A DNA stretch of 64,000 bases from JBEVJK01 sp963791325 (GTDB lineage Bacteria; Pseudomonadota; Alphaproteobacteria; Rhizobiales; Rhizobiaceae). The position numbers and the translations under genes were made by a program. How positions within the stretch are numbered: the stretch's first letter is position 1; each line of letters begins with the position of its first letter. The stretch is taken from positions 186,001 through 250,000 of the forward strand of contig CAWBRU010000023.1 in assembly GCA_963791325.1 (NCBI GenBank). The letters are read 5' to 3'. Below the pieces are notes generated by a model. That model was not told where the DNA came from and searched no databases. It saw only the letters and a program-made list of their open reading frames with translations. Below are positions 17,675 through 27,235 of this stretch, one piece after another.

Positions 17675-18562
17675 ATGAGTGCTTCCGAGATTGCCAGGGC
17701 ACTGCGCGGACTGAGGGTCGGCGTTAGCTGGATGGCTCATTGCCCGGCTCATGAAGACCAAGCGCCGAGCCTCTCCATCAGCTCAAGCCCAACTGGCAAG
17801 GTTCTTGTTCATTGCCATGCCGGCTGCGACCAGCGCGATGTGATCGCGGCTCTTCGTGCACGTGGTCTCTGGGATACAGCCGGCACGTCGGAGGGTGTGT
17901 TCGGCCGCAAGCATCACCGTACGATTTTCAACGAGACTGTTCCCGAGGCTCCGGAGCGTACCGCTGCGGCCGTTGCCGTCTGGCAGGAATGCGAACCAGC
18001 GGACGGCTCGCCGCTGGAAATCCATCTGCGGTGGCGTGGGCTACGAATCTCTCCCCCATCTGCCCTCCGGTTTCACCCCGGACTGTGGCACCCGGCGAGG
18101 AAGCGCTGGCCCGCAATGGTGGCCCTTGTGACACAGGGCGAAACCGGATTGCCGCTGGCGATCCATAGAACCTTTCTTGACCGAGACGGCCCTGGCAAAG
18201 CGCCGGTCTGTCCACAGAAGATGATGCTTGGGCCTTGTCGTGGTGGAGTTGTTCGCCTTGGCGAGCCCAGCGCCGTTCTGATGGTCGGCGAAGGGATCGA
18301 GACCTGCCTTGCGGCCATGCAGGCAACGGGACACGCTGCCTGGGCGGCGCTGTCCACTTCAGGCCTCCGGTCGCTCAATCTGCCGCGCGATGTTCACGAC
18401 GTGATCGTGCTCGCCGATGGCGACGATCCCGGCGAAGCGGCTGCGCGGGATTGTGCGCGACGCTGGATGTGCGAAGGCCGATGCGTCCGGATTGCTCGCC
18501 CCCCGAAAGGGATGGACTTCAACGACATGCTCATGGGTCGCGTCGCAGAGGGCGGAGGATGA
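17675..18562 (+). CDS. Toprim-domain primase (phage/satellite type)
   Basis: 295 residues. An N-terminal CHC2-like zinc finger (CPAHED at about 23-28 and VHCHAGCDQ at about 45-53) is followed by a linker and a C-terminal Toprim domain. The Toprim motifs are VGEGIET (catalytic Glu) and VLADGDDPGEAA (DxD-like). It would prime replication of the element. A GTG at 17633 is possible but adds a leader without homology. The stop overlaps the start of the ATPase gene (ATGA), so the two are coupled, as in primase-helicase pairs of satellites. Confidence 0.85.
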   Translation: MSASEIARALRGLRVGVSWMAHCPAHEDQAPSLSISSSPTGKVLVHCHAGCDQRDVIAALRARGLWDTAGTSEGVFGRKHHRTIFNETVPEAPERTAAAVAVWQECEPADGSPLEIHLRWRGLRISPPSALRFHPGLWHPARKRWPAMVALVTQGETGLPLAIHRTFLDRDGPGKAPVCPQKMMLGPCRGGVVRLGEPSAVLMVGEGIETCLAAMQATGHAAWAALSTSGLRSLNLPRDVHDVIVLADGDDPGEAAARDCARRWMCEGRCVRIARPPKGMDFNDMLMGRVAEGGG

Positions 18563-20391
18563 ACCCTGACGCTGTCTTTGAACCCGATCAGCTGATCGCG
18601 GACGCGATCAACGGCGCAGAGGAAATAACCGATCCGCTTGCCGGATTGGTCGAGAGGACCGCCGTCGATCCAGGCGCGCCCTTTAGACCCGAGGCACTGG
18701 AAGCCCTGACGGCACTCAAACAGGACAACCCCGCCGCCTTCGAGGCGCAGCGGGCCGAATTGAAGAAAGCCAGGTGCCGGGTAACGGCGCTCGATGACGC
18801 CATCTCCAAAGAAAACGGCACACCAAGCGGGCGCGGGCCGACGCAGGCTGATATTCTTATCGGCCTCACCCAAACCGCTGAACTGTTCCACACTTCGGAC
18901 GGAGTCGGCTTTGTCGACCTCGACATCAACGGTCATAGCGAGACCTGGCCGATCCGCTCGAAGGGCACTCGCCGCTGGCTCGCCCGGCGCTTCTTCGAGG
19001 AAACAGGCGGTGCGCCCAGTTCGGAGGCCATGCAATCGGCGCTCAACGTAATCGAGGCGAAGGCACATTTCGATGCGCCGGAACGGCAGGTCCATATCCG
19101 CGTTGGTGGGCTCGGCGGCCGGCTCTATCTCGACCTTTGCGATGACACATGGCGGGCCGTGGAGATCGACGCCGACGGCTGGCGTGTCGTCGACAATCCG
19201 GAGATCCGCTTCCGCCGCACCTCGGGCATGAAGTCGTTGCCAATTCCGGAGAAAGGCGGGTCGATTGAGATGCTGGGTTCCTTCCTCAACCTTCAATCGA
19301 ACTCTGAGTTCGTGCTGGTAGTTGCCTGGCTCCTGGCATGCCTGCGTGATTGCGGTCCTTATCCGGTGCTCGTGCTCTCGGGCGAACAGGGTTCTGCGAA
19401 ATCAACCTTCTCGGGAATTTTGCGGGCTCTGGTCGATCCCAACACCGCCCCGTTGCGGGCTCTGCCGCGGGAGGATCGCGACCTGTTTATTGCGGCCACC
19501 AACGGGCATGTGCTCGCCTTCGATAACGTGTCGGGCCTTCCGGCGTGGCTTTCCGATACGCTTTGCCGCCTCGCCACAGGCGGCGGATTCGCAGTGCGCC
19601 AGCTCTATACCGACCAAGACGAAGTCCTGTTCGACGCCACGCGGCCGATAATCCTGAACGGAATCGAGGACTTTGTCACCCGGCCGGATCTGGCCGACCG
19701 CGCTCTGTTTCTCGCGCTGGAGGCGATCCCTGAGGAACGCCGTCGGCCGGAAGGGGAACTCTGGGCGGCGCTTCGAGGCCGAGCGCCCGCGCATTCTTGG
19801 CGCGCTGCTGGACGCCGTGGTAACGGGCATCGCAAAGCTGCCGCAGACTAAGCTCGAAAAGCTGCCGCGCATGGCTGACTTCGCGCTCTGGGCAACGGCC
19901 TGCGAGACTGCCTTCTGGCCTGAGGGCACCTTCGGGGTGGCCTACTGCGGCAATCGGGAGGAGGCGATCGACGCCATGATCGACGCCGATCCGGTCGCTC
20001 GCCCTGTGCGCACTCTCATGAGCAGCAGCCGAGTGGGCGGGGACCGCCTCGGAGCTTCTGGTTGCCCTTGCCCAACTGGTGGGCGATCCCGTCCCAAAGG
20101 TCAAGACCTGGCCCAATAGCCCTCGGGCGCTTCGGGCCGCCTGCGCCGGGCGGCGACCTTCCTGCGCAAGACTGGGCATCGACATCGGCTTCGAGCGGCA
20201 AGGCAGGGCGCGGACGACGGACGATCCGCATCACCAGGACAGGCAAGTTCCGCGCCAGAATACGGAGAGATGCGACCGTCCGCATCGTCCGCACCGTCCG
20301 CCAATCCGCCGAAAGCCAATCCGGCCAATCGCTTCGCCGTGCAAGGCGTGCGGACGGTCGGCGATCCTGCGGACGGTTCAAAGGCTGGTAG
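18559..20391 (+). pseudogene. Element replication ATPase/helicase-like protein, frameshifted
   Basis: The first ~403 residues are in one frame: a charged N-terminal part, then a P-loop (VLSGEQGSAKST), then a DDE-like Walker B/sensor region (GHVLAFDNVSGLPAWLSDTL and FDATRPIILNGIEDF). A one-base insertion near 19767 moves the protein to the next frame (RFEAERPRILGALLDAVVTGI through MADFALWATACE), and a second near 20025 to the third (ELLVALAQLVGDPVPKVKTW). More indels follow before RTIRITRTGKFRARI and the stop at 20391. With corrections it would be ~610 residues, a usual size for this primase-partner ATPase. Indels may be sequencing errors or real decay. Confidence 0.75.
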
Positions 20392-20556
20392 CAGCTCGAC
20401 CGTCCGCGCTAATACACCGAAATATCAATGGCGCGGACCATGCGGACGGTGCGGACGCAAAAAACCTCCCCAATCTGCGCCGGAAAACGCGAGCGCTGAC
20501 ACTTTCGATGATGCCTCCGTCGCGGTCGAGGAAGGAGAGACCTGGGAAAGTGAGCT

Positions 20557-21129
20557 ATGAACACCGCCTTCGATGTCCTGAGTAGGGCGCGACAGCACGG
20601 AGTCAGCATCACGCCCACCGGAAGCACGCTGAAGCTCCGCGCCGAGCGCAAGCCGCCGGACGGCCTGTTGGCCGACTTGCGCGCTCACAAGGCCGAAATC
20701 CTCGCGATCCTGTCCGGTGAAGGCTGGACCGACGAACATGAGGAATTCGCGGCGCAAGCTGAATTCGACTGCGGCGTTCCTCGCCTCTGGGCGGAAGGAC
20801 TGGCCCGGCTCGACCCATCGCGACCACCTGCCGATGTTCCGCCACAGCGATGGCTGCTGTTCATTGGCGACTGCGGCCGGTTCGCCCACGAGTGGGCATC
20901 GCGCGCTTCCCAACTCGGCTGGACGTCAGTTGCGGTGTTCGGTTGCGACCCGATCAGGCCCTTCGCTCGGCTCGACCGTGCCGGCCTGCTGTGGGTCGTC
21001 GAGGGCCGCCGTATCATTGCGCTCACGACTGAAACGGCGGCAATCGAAATTTCGGGCGGAAAGCGGCTTAGTTATCGGCGCAAGCCATACCTGGACTCGG
21101 AGGCGGTAGCCGTGTGGGACTTGGTGTAG
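20557..21129 (+). CDS. TubC N-terminal-domain-like protein of the element
   Basis: 190 residues. The first ~55 (LSRARQHGVSITPTGSTLKLRAERKPPDGLLADLRAHKAEILAIL, read as two parts) match the TubC docking-domain pattern that often occurs in phage-satellite proteins beside primases. The rest, with GDCGRFAHEWASRASQLGW, is not recognised. It follows the ATPase gene after a spacer and completes the replication block. Function unknown. Confidence 0.68.
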   Translation: MNTAFDVLSRARQHGVSITPTGSTLKLRAERKPPDGLLADLRAHKAEILAILSGEGWTDEHEEFAAQAEFDCGVPRLWAEGLARLDPSRPPADVPPQRWLLFIGDCGRFAHEWASRASQLGWTSVAVFGCDPIRPFARLDRAGLLWVVEGRRIIALTTETAAIEISGGKRLSYRRKPYLDSEAVAVWDLV

Positions 21130-21448
21130 CTATGTGAGTAGGCCCGCCCTGATGAAGCCTGTTCGAGAGGGAATGCACCCGTCCTCTCATCCTGTTGTAG
21201 CCCTGTCTGGGGCTCCGGAACTGAGACCAGACACCGAATGTGGCAGGGGCTTCGGAACCCTGACGTGAGAGGTGGAGTGGCAGCAAACTACCACTTGGGC
21301 AGCGCAGATTTACTTATATTTTGGTGTGATTGCGACCCGGGCACACGGGGAGGTGGGTGTGGGTGGCACTCGATCACCGCTACGTATGTGTTGTGCCTCT
21401 GCGTGGGCCTGTTTGGTCTCCCGGTGGAGACGAAACACCCCATACATA

Positions 21449-21466
21449 TCAGGTGTTTATACCTGA
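21449..21466. promoter_or_regulatory. 18-bp operator-like palindrome
   Basis: TCAGGT, six spacer bases, ACCTGA: a perfect 6-bp dyad of the size bound by phage-type repressors. No protein partner can be named. Confidence 0.4.
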
Positions 21467-21477
21467 GGTTTGATACA

Positions 21478-21502
21478 AATGCTGCCACATCTTGGCAGCA
21501 TT
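21478..21502. terminator. Perfect 10-bp hairpin
   Basis: AATGCTGCCA and TGGCAGCATT flank the loop CATCT. There is no T-run on either side, so it is either a bidirectional terminator between convergent genes or a structural element. Confidence 0.45.
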
Positions 21503-21578
21503 AGCGCACAGGTTCGCATGAATCTCGCAATATAGTTGCTTGGCTCGACGTTGATGATCGATAGCCATAGCCACAAGC

Positions 21579-22184
21579 CTAAGGGTCACGGTCCCGGCCA
21601 TCAGCTCCCTGGTCCCCAGTTACGACGGTCATGGTGCCGGACTGGTCTTTCCCTTGAAGAGGGAGAGCCACAGCCTCTATCTCGGTACTCGCTCCATCCT
21701 CGACGAGGATGGTCGCTCCGTTCCTCTTGCTGCCCGGATCGTTGAGGAACACGTCAAGCTTCGCCCGCAATTCCCGCTCGATCTCCTCCGGCGGACGGTC
21801 AGTCAGTCTTTCAACTGAGCCGATTTCCTTAAACATTCCAACGCTGCCGATTTTGCCAAGGGCAATCAAAGCCGAGATCCGTTCGCTGCCCTTGTTCTTC
21901 ATGTCCTGGCTTTCAGCCAGCAACCGGCTAAGCACATGTCTCCGGATCGAAACGCTATCCCGCAACATGCGGGTGGACTGCTCTTGAAGCAATCCCTCGA
22001 CCCTTGCCCGAATCTCGGGCTTCGCCCAAAGCCGCGAAGCCGACTGGTTCACGGTACGGAAATTGCCTTCGCTCTGGTAGGCGTCCCGATAGGCCTGAGA
22101 CAAATTCAACCCTCGGGCCAACAAGTTGGCAAATATTTCCATCTTTGGCGTCAAGCCGCCCGCAGTTCTCACGCCGCTTGGCAT
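21579..22184 (-). CDS. Small-terminase-subunit-like protein
   Basis: About 201 residues. The segment LTPKMEIFANLLARGLNLSQAYRDAYQ followed by NQSASRLWAKPEIRARVEGLLQ matches the helix-turn-helix DNA-recognition domain of phage small terminase subunits, which select DNA for packaging. A long helical region (SIRRHVLSRLLAESQDMKNKGSERISALIALGKI in two parts) and an acidic tail follow. ATG 22184 is preferred because GGAG sits 7 nt upstream; the frame extends to 22376. No large terminase, portal or capsid gene accompanies it, as in phage satellites that redirect helper packaging. Confidence 0.68.
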   Translation of the reverse strand: MPSGVRTAGGLTPKMEIFANLLARGLNLSQAYRDAYQSEGNFRTVNQSASRLWAKPEIRARVEGLLQEQSTRMLRDSVSIRRHVLSRLLAESQDMKNKGSERISALIALGKIGSVGMFKEIGSVERLTDRPPEEIERELRAKLDVFLNDPGSKRNGATILVEDGASTEIEAVALPLQGKDQSGTMTVVTGDQGADGRDRDP

Positions 22185-22843
22185 GGGTGGTCTCCATAGA
22201 GGGCTGAGAAGAGCCCCCATTCCATCCGAGTTATATCGCGCGGTAAAGGTGTTTGGCCAATCAATGACCAATGGACTACCTGGCCGAAAAGTGAGGCTGA
22301 TGGGACGTGACAACGGTTCGCTCAAGGCTTGATCAGAGGTCGTACTCACCGCCAGGCCCCCAACCCCTATCCGCATGCTCTTAGAGCGGGGGCCGGGCTG
22401 TCCGCCCCGACGCGCCGCTCGTCCGCCGAGGCACGGAGAGACTTGCCCTCCAGATCGGCGGAGTTCTCAGTACGGTTCTGGGACTGTTCGCACGCAGGCC
22501 TGAGTGGTACTGCTAGGGCAACGAGATCAGGCCTGAAGACTTCCCGAAAGGGAAGGATGCGACGAATGACGACCGAGCTGAGACCGCGATGTCGCTCGCA
22601 CAGTCCCTTCGCTGCCAGCGACGAGGCCAACTATGACCGCGGAACCGCGGTCCTCCCCTAATCTTACGTCCGCGCGAACAGGACTGAGGCATGAGTTCGA
22701 GGAGGCGCCAAGGGAGAGGTGCTCTTGGCCAGGATGAAACTGGAGTTTCCGGCACGCAACCTGCTACCGGCCTCTGGAGCTCTTGGGGCGCCGTCACGGG
22801 CGAAGTGCGACCGACCGCAACCAGATCCGGCCACCGACGAGCG
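22185..22843. other. Gene-free region
   Basis: Several GC-rich frames exist on both strands but none reads like a protein. No tRNA or direct repeat of the tRNA-Pro fragment was found here. Confidence 0.5.
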
Positions 22844-23206
22844 TTAGCCGAGACGGTACTTCTCCAGCCCAGCGCGATCATTGACGCCGAGGTCACGTGC
22901 CCATCTCGGGATGGCGCCGCGTCCTGAATACCCTTCTCCGTTCGGTCCGCGGAACTGCGCGGCGATCTTTCTCTCGATTGTTGGTCCAAGCTTCCGGACA
23001 GACAGGCCCGAGGAAGAGCGCGGTTGACGGCTCTTTCTGTGCAACCGCGGGCCCTTCCGACCCTCGTCAGCTTCCAGCTTACCGAGTTCGGCCTGTAGCT
23101 CCTTGATACGCTTTCCACGGATCTCCCCCACCCTCTTCGTCGCCAAGGCAACGAGCCTGGAAAGTTCCTCGAACGAGTATCCGGAGAGATCAGGCAGCTT
23201 GGGCAT
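22844..23206 (-). CDS. H-NS/MvaT-type histone-like silencer
   Basis: 120 residues. The N-terminal oligomerisation helix (FEELSRLVALATKRVGEIRGKRIKELQAELGKLEA, two parts) is coiled-coil-like. A basic linker leads to the C-terminal AT-hook-like motif FRGPNGEGYSGRGAIPRWARDL, which matches the GRGRxPRW DNA-binding loop of H-NS family proteins. AAGGAG precedes the ATG at 23206; a longer frame to 23296 is less likely. On a mobile element such a protein would silence AT-rich foreign promoters (inference). Confidence 0.87.
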   Translation of the reverse strand: MPKLPDLSGYSFEELSRLVALATKRVGEIRGKRIKELQAELGKLEADEGRKGPRLHRKSRQPRSSSGLSVRKLGPTIERKIAAQFRGPNGEGYSGRGAIPRWARDLGVNDRAGLEKYRLG

Positions 23207-23388
23207 TGTTGCTCCTTGACCCAAACCATTAAAAACGGAACGGTATTTGAGAAAATTAACGAATTCCACACCATTCGTCCACGTGACACTTGTCAACCGA
23301 TTGGAGAGGTTAAGTGCGACGGGGCGATCAGTCGACGACCCCTGCGCGAGGGCCGTTTTGCTGATGAATTGAAACCTGTCTCGGTTAG

Positions 23389-24190
23389 CGCTCTAGCTGT
23401 CGTTTCCAAGGAGGTTGTCCTTGTTCAGCCGTGAGAGGGAGGTTTGCCGGCGAGGGCTGAGTGGGGTCGCTGGCGGTTGTAGCCGTGGAGCCAGGGCGCA
23501 TGGCGGCGGTTCGCTCGGCCGAGGTGGCGAAGGCGTGCAGGTAGGCCCATTCGCGCAGGCTGGTCTGGATGAAGCGCTCGGCCTTGCCGTTGGTGCGCGG
23601 CGTGTAGGGCCTGGTGCGCTTGTGCCTGAGGCCGGCGATGCGGCAAGCGTCTGGCGGAAGAGATGGCTGCGATAGGCCGAGCCGTTGTCGGTCATGACCC
23701 GCTCGACGGTGACGCCGATGGCCGGCGAAGAAGGCGAGCGCCCGGTCGAGGAAGGCGCAGGCGCTTTCCTTGCGCTCGTCGGGCAGGATCTCGGTGTAGG
23801 CGAGGCGGGAGGCGTCGTCGATGGCGACGTGCAGGTGCTCCCAGCCGATGCCGCGGCGCGTCGCCGGGCGCCGGTCGCCGGTGATGCGGTGGCCGACGCC
23901 GTCGATCCTGCCGAGCTTCTTGGTGTCGATGTGGATCAGCTCGCCCGGCCGCTCGCGCTCGTAGCGGACGACCGCGGGCTTGGCGTCGAGGGCGGCGAGC
24001 CGGCCGAGGCCGAGCCGCCGCAGGACGCAGGCCGACGGTCGCGACCGGCCGGCCGAGCCGACGGGCGATGGCCGGGCCGGACAGGCGCTGGCGCCGCAGC
24101 GCCTCGATTCTCGGGGGTGATTGCCGTTTTGCGTCGCTTTGATCGCCGGAGGCGGCAGTGGTGTCCTTGGGGTTATCCGGCTCACTGCGC
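23389..24190 (-). pseudogene. IS481-family transposase, truncated and frameshifted
   Basis: An integrase-core (DDE) transposase remnant. Recognisable pieces are RIEALRRQRLSGPAIARRLGRP, VVRYERERPGELIHIDTKKLG with the first Asp, MTDNGSAYRSHLFRQTL with the second Asp in another frame, RPYTPRTNGKAERFIQT with the Glu, and WLHGYNRQRPHSALAGKPP in a third frame. The N-terminal helix-turn-helix half is missing and there are at least three frameshifts, so it is inactive. Terminal inverted repeats could not be fixed. Confidence 0.82.
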
Positions 24191-24475
24191 TGCTCCTTTG
24201 GCGCCGGCGTGGTGCCTAAGGGCAGCTCACTGCCGCGCCATTCTGCGGCCGATAGCTGCGCAGTTCAGCGGGGCCGGCACTGGGTTGAGATCGCGAAGCC
24301 GAGCAGCCGGCCTCGCGGCGCAAACCAGAGATTCTAGCGCACACTGCGAAATTGCCGCTTTTGACCCTGAGTGTGTGAAACAGATTGCCATAGCCTGTCT
24401 AGCAATCTGATCTAATGACATCCCTGCAGAAGGTTCGCGGCCCGACAGGGCCGCGACCTTACATACGTGGTAGCA

Positions 24476-24934
24476 TCACTGGCTTGGGTCGTCCGCCTTG
24501 TTGACATAAGTCATTGCAAAAGGACCCTCGCCATGAACCTGGACGATCGTGTGGCTTGTCGTCCATGCGTAGTGGTTCATGTGCGCGGGCGCGACGCCAA
24601 ATCCACCTCTGGTCAGGTGAATGCCCTTTGCCTTGTCGAGTTTGTCTCCCATTCCGATGTGAAAGTCGCCCGAGATCACGGTCACGTATTCCGACGTCGG
24701 GTGATTGTGCGCCGGAATCTTATAGTTTGCAGGCATGTCTAATCGCAGCACATAAATGCCGTCCTTTGAGGGATCTCCGGCCATGACCGCAATTTTGGCG
24801 CCGGCAGGAAGAAAGGAAGGTGCCGGTCCCCATTTGATGGCGTCCGTATTCACGGGCATCGGCATATCGTCTGCCAGCAATGGTGTCGAAGTAACCAGCA
24901 CAAGCAGCATCGCGGTAGTTGTGGATTTTAACAT
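24476..24934 (-). CDS. Exported cupin-domain protein
   Basis: 152 residues with a signal peptide (MLKSTTTAMLLVLVTSTPLLA). A single cupin fold carries the metal motif PAHNHPTSEYVTVISGDFHIGMGD (split here as motif 1, with His, His, Glu) and a motif-2-like PAHMNHYAWT. These are periplasmic small-barrel proteins with unknown substrate, often annotated as cupin domain-containing. GGAG lies upstream. It is monocistronic between the IS481 scar and the methyltransferase. Confidence 0.85.
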   Translation of the reverse strand: MLKSTTTAMLLVLVTSTPLLADDMPMPVNTDAIKWGPAPSFLPAGAKIAVMAGDPSKDGIYVLRLDMPANYKIPAHNHPTSEYVTVISGDFHIGMGDKLDKAKGIHLTRGGFGVAPAHMNHYAWTTSHTIVQVHGEGPFAMTYVNKADDPSQ

Positions 24935-25117
24935 CTGAGGTCTCCTTTTAATTTACCCCGACCATGGCAGCTAGTCTTACTGTGTAAAAACTAGGGGGCT
25001 GTTGATTAAACATAAGCATCGCAATTGCAGCGTTGGACTCGGCGCGGATGCAATCGTGGAAATCGACAGCCAATGCCGGTTCTGAAGATTTCCTTCACCA
25101 AGCTGATTGGCATACTG

Positions 25118-26002
25118 CTAGTAAACGCTGGCGCCGGAGTTCCGGGCGGTCACGATCCAGGAACTGGACTTCATCATCACGCCTTCAGGCCGCACGAACT
25201 GGCTTAATTCGTCCGTCAAACCCGCAACCATTTCATGATGGCGTCGCTTCGCTTCCGCGCCCGCCTCGCGAACGACTTCGCCCGCCGGCCCGATCGCCAG
25301 TTGGAAGGCGACGGCTTCATCAATGTCGCGCCCAACCATCACATCGGCGTCAACGCGCTCGAACTTGACGTCCGTGTAGCCGGCGATCCGCAACTGCTTG
25401 GTCACGACCTCGGTATCGGCCATCGAGAATGGCCCCGGTCCGCAGGTTGCGGCCTGCTCCTTCACCGGCGGCAGATAGCGCAGCACAACCTCCTTGGACA
25501 GCGTCAGCCAGGGATTGTCCCCCCGCGTGCGCCAGACGATCATCGTCATGGTGCCGCCTGGTCGCAGCGCCCGGCGCATATTGCGCAGACCCGCGACGGG
25601 GTTTTCGAAGAACTGGGTTCCGAACCGAGAGAAACAGAAATCGTACTCCGGCCGGAACGCGTAAGTCTCCGCGTCCGCTTCGACGAAACGCACATTGGTT
25701 AGGCCTGCCGCTTTTGCGTCCGCGCGGCCGGCGTCGAGAAAGGCATCGCAACAATCCAGCCCAACAACACGACCAGTCGGTCCGACGCGATGGGCTATCT
25801 CGATCGCCGTTTCACCCCATCCACATCCGACATCCAATACGTTGTCACCCCTTTGCAGTGCCAGTGCAGGAAATACCTTCGCACTGTGCTGGCCCAGGCC
25901 TCCGACGAGGACGTGTCGCCACGCGTTGAATTTGGGAACCAGTACCGTATTCCAGAAATCGACATATTGGCTCCTTTGCCCGATTGTGCTTTCGGCGCTC
26001 AT
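25118..26002 (-). CDS. SAM-dependent methyltransferase
   Basis: 294 residues, cytoplasmic. Motif I is NVLDVGCGWGETAIEI, the acidic loop VVGLDCCDAF follows, then VRFVEADAETY and the FCFSRFGTQFFENP motif, with LRPGGTMTMIVW after it. It resembles ubiquinone/menaquinone-methyltransferase-like enzymes, but the substrate is unknown. ATG 26002 (MSAESTIGQRSQYVDFWN) fits the family better than the longer frame to 26134. It is divergent from an AraC-type regulator, 156 nt away, which is a plausible controller. Confidence 0.87.
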   Translation of the reverse strand: MSAESTIGQRSQYVDFWNTVLVPKFNAWRHVLVGGLGQHSAKVFPALALQRGDNVLDVGCGWGETAIEIAHRVGPTGRVVGLDCCDAFLDAGRADAKAAGLTNVRFVEADAETYAFRPEYDFCFSRFGTQFFENPVAGLRNMRRALRPGGTMTMIVWRTRGDNPWLTLSKEVVLRYLPPVKEQAATCGPGPFSMADTEVVTKQLRIAGYTDVKFERVDADVMVGRDIDEAVAFQLAIGPAGEVVREAGAEAKRRHHEMVAGLTDELSQFVRPEGVMMKSSSWIVTARNSGASVY

Positions 26003-26158
26003 TTCAAAATTCCAATTCTTCAAGGATCGTTCGAGGCGTCGCGGCGCCAGCCATGTGGCGGCCGTCTTGGTCAGGGGTGTATAGAAGGCGCTGATGCCGT
26101 CGCGTATGATCGCGCGACCGTAACAATTGACCAATCGTCCAAATTAGGAAGATCGCCC

Positions 26159-27118
26159 ATGGATCCGCTTTCGGACGTTCTCAGGTCGTTTCGACTGTCA
26201 GGCGGCATCTTTCTCGACGCTCGCTTTACCGCGCCGTGGTGCGTGGTCACCAGGCTTTCCGCCGAGGACTGTGGGCAGCACATGACGGATCTGTCGCTGC
26301 TGATCGCCTATCATTTCGTCGTCGAAGGAAGGCTTCTTGTTACTGTCGAAGGTGAGCCAACGATCGAGGTGCGTGCCGGTGAGGTGATACTTCTGCCGCG
26401 CAATGATCTGCACGTCTTGGGGAGCGACTACGGATTGGCTCGCGTCAGCGCGCACGATCTGATCCAGCCATCGAATGACGGCGGACTGGCGCGGATATCG
26501 CACGGCGGCGGTGGCGAAACAACGCACATCGTATGCGGCTTTCTCGGTAGCCAGGACGTCTACAATCCGGTCATTGCCGCTTTGCCAAGAATTCTCAAAC
26601 TCGATCTCCGCGAAGGAGCGTCGCGCGATTTTGTCGACGCTTCCGTCAGGTTCGCAGCCAGCGAACTAACTTTGGGGAGGTTTGCCTCGTCGAGTCTCAT
26701 GTCGCGGCTGTCCGAGCTACTCTTTGTCGAGGCCGTGCGCCACTATGCCACGATATCAGGCAATTCGGGGGCAGGGTGGTTGAAGGGTCTGGAAGACCCT
26801 CGCGTCGGGCGCGCCTTAGCGCTGATGCACGAAAACCTGAGCGCGCCCTGGTCGGCCGAAGCGCTCGCCCGGGAAGTCTCGATGTCGCGCAGCGCATTCG
26901 TGCAACGGTTCACCACACTGATGGGCATGCCGCCGATCCGGTATCTGATACTGTGGCGACTCCAGACTGCAAAATTGCAGCTGCGCGAGGGCCAGAAGAC
27001 CATCGGCCAGTTGGCATATTCGGTGGGTTATGAGTCGGAAGAAGCCTTCAGCCGTGCATTCAAGCGGGAATTCGGCGCTCCGCCGGCACGCTGGAGAGAT
27101 CAGCAGGCGGTAGGATGA
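26159..27118 (+). CDS. AraC-family transcriptional regulator
   Basis: 319 residues. The N-terminal cupin_6 (AraC-binding-like) sensor domain spans about 1-190 (AYHFVVEGRLLVTVEGEPTIEVRAGEVILLPRNDLHVL in two parts). The C-terminal double helix-turn-helix spans about 215-310 (WSAEALAREVSMSRSAFVQRF and TIGQLAYSVGYESEEAFSRAFKREFG). TAGGAAG precedes ATG 26159. Related regulators control neighbouring oxidoreductase or methyltransferase genes; the divergent methyltransferase is the likely target. Confidence 0.92.
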   Translation: MDPLSDVLRSFRLSGGIFLDARFTAPWCVVTRLSAEDCGQHMTDLSLLIAYHFVVEGRLLVTVEGEPTIEVRAGEVILLPRNDLHVLGSDYGLARVSAHDLIQPSNDGGLARISHGGGGETTHIVCGFLGSQDVYNPVIAALPRILKLDLREGASRDFVDASVRFAASELTLGRFASSSLMSRLSELLFVEAVRHYATISGNSGAGWLKGLEDPRVGRALALMHENLSAPWSAEALAREVSMSRSAFVQRFTTLMGMPPIRYLILWRLQTAKLQLREGQKTIGQLAYSVGYESEEAFSRAFKREFGAPPARWRDQQAVG

Positions 27119-27235
27119 TGGAGGAAAGGTGGCAGCGCAGTGAACAGCCAGTGAACATTCTGCTACCCTCTTGTTACCCAACGCGGTAGCACACCACGGC
27201 ACGAGACGAGTTTCAAGACTGGTGCCTGTATCCCA

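Larger units (their letters stand above)
21130..21578. other. AT-richer gene-free region with palindromes
   Basis: No coding frame is convincing. The region is richer in A+T than its surroundings and contains an operator-like palindrome and a 10-bp hairpin (listed separately). It separates the convergent replication block and terminase-like gene, so an origin or control region is possible. Confidence 0.5.

Noticed and set aside
22329..22661. 110-codon plus-strand open frame in the gap before the H-NS-like gene
   Set aside because: Basic, low-complexity translation without any family features or a ribosome-binding site.
15147..23206. Complete prophage
   Set aside because: No large terminase, portal, capsid, tail or lysis genes are present, so a satellite or remnant fits better.
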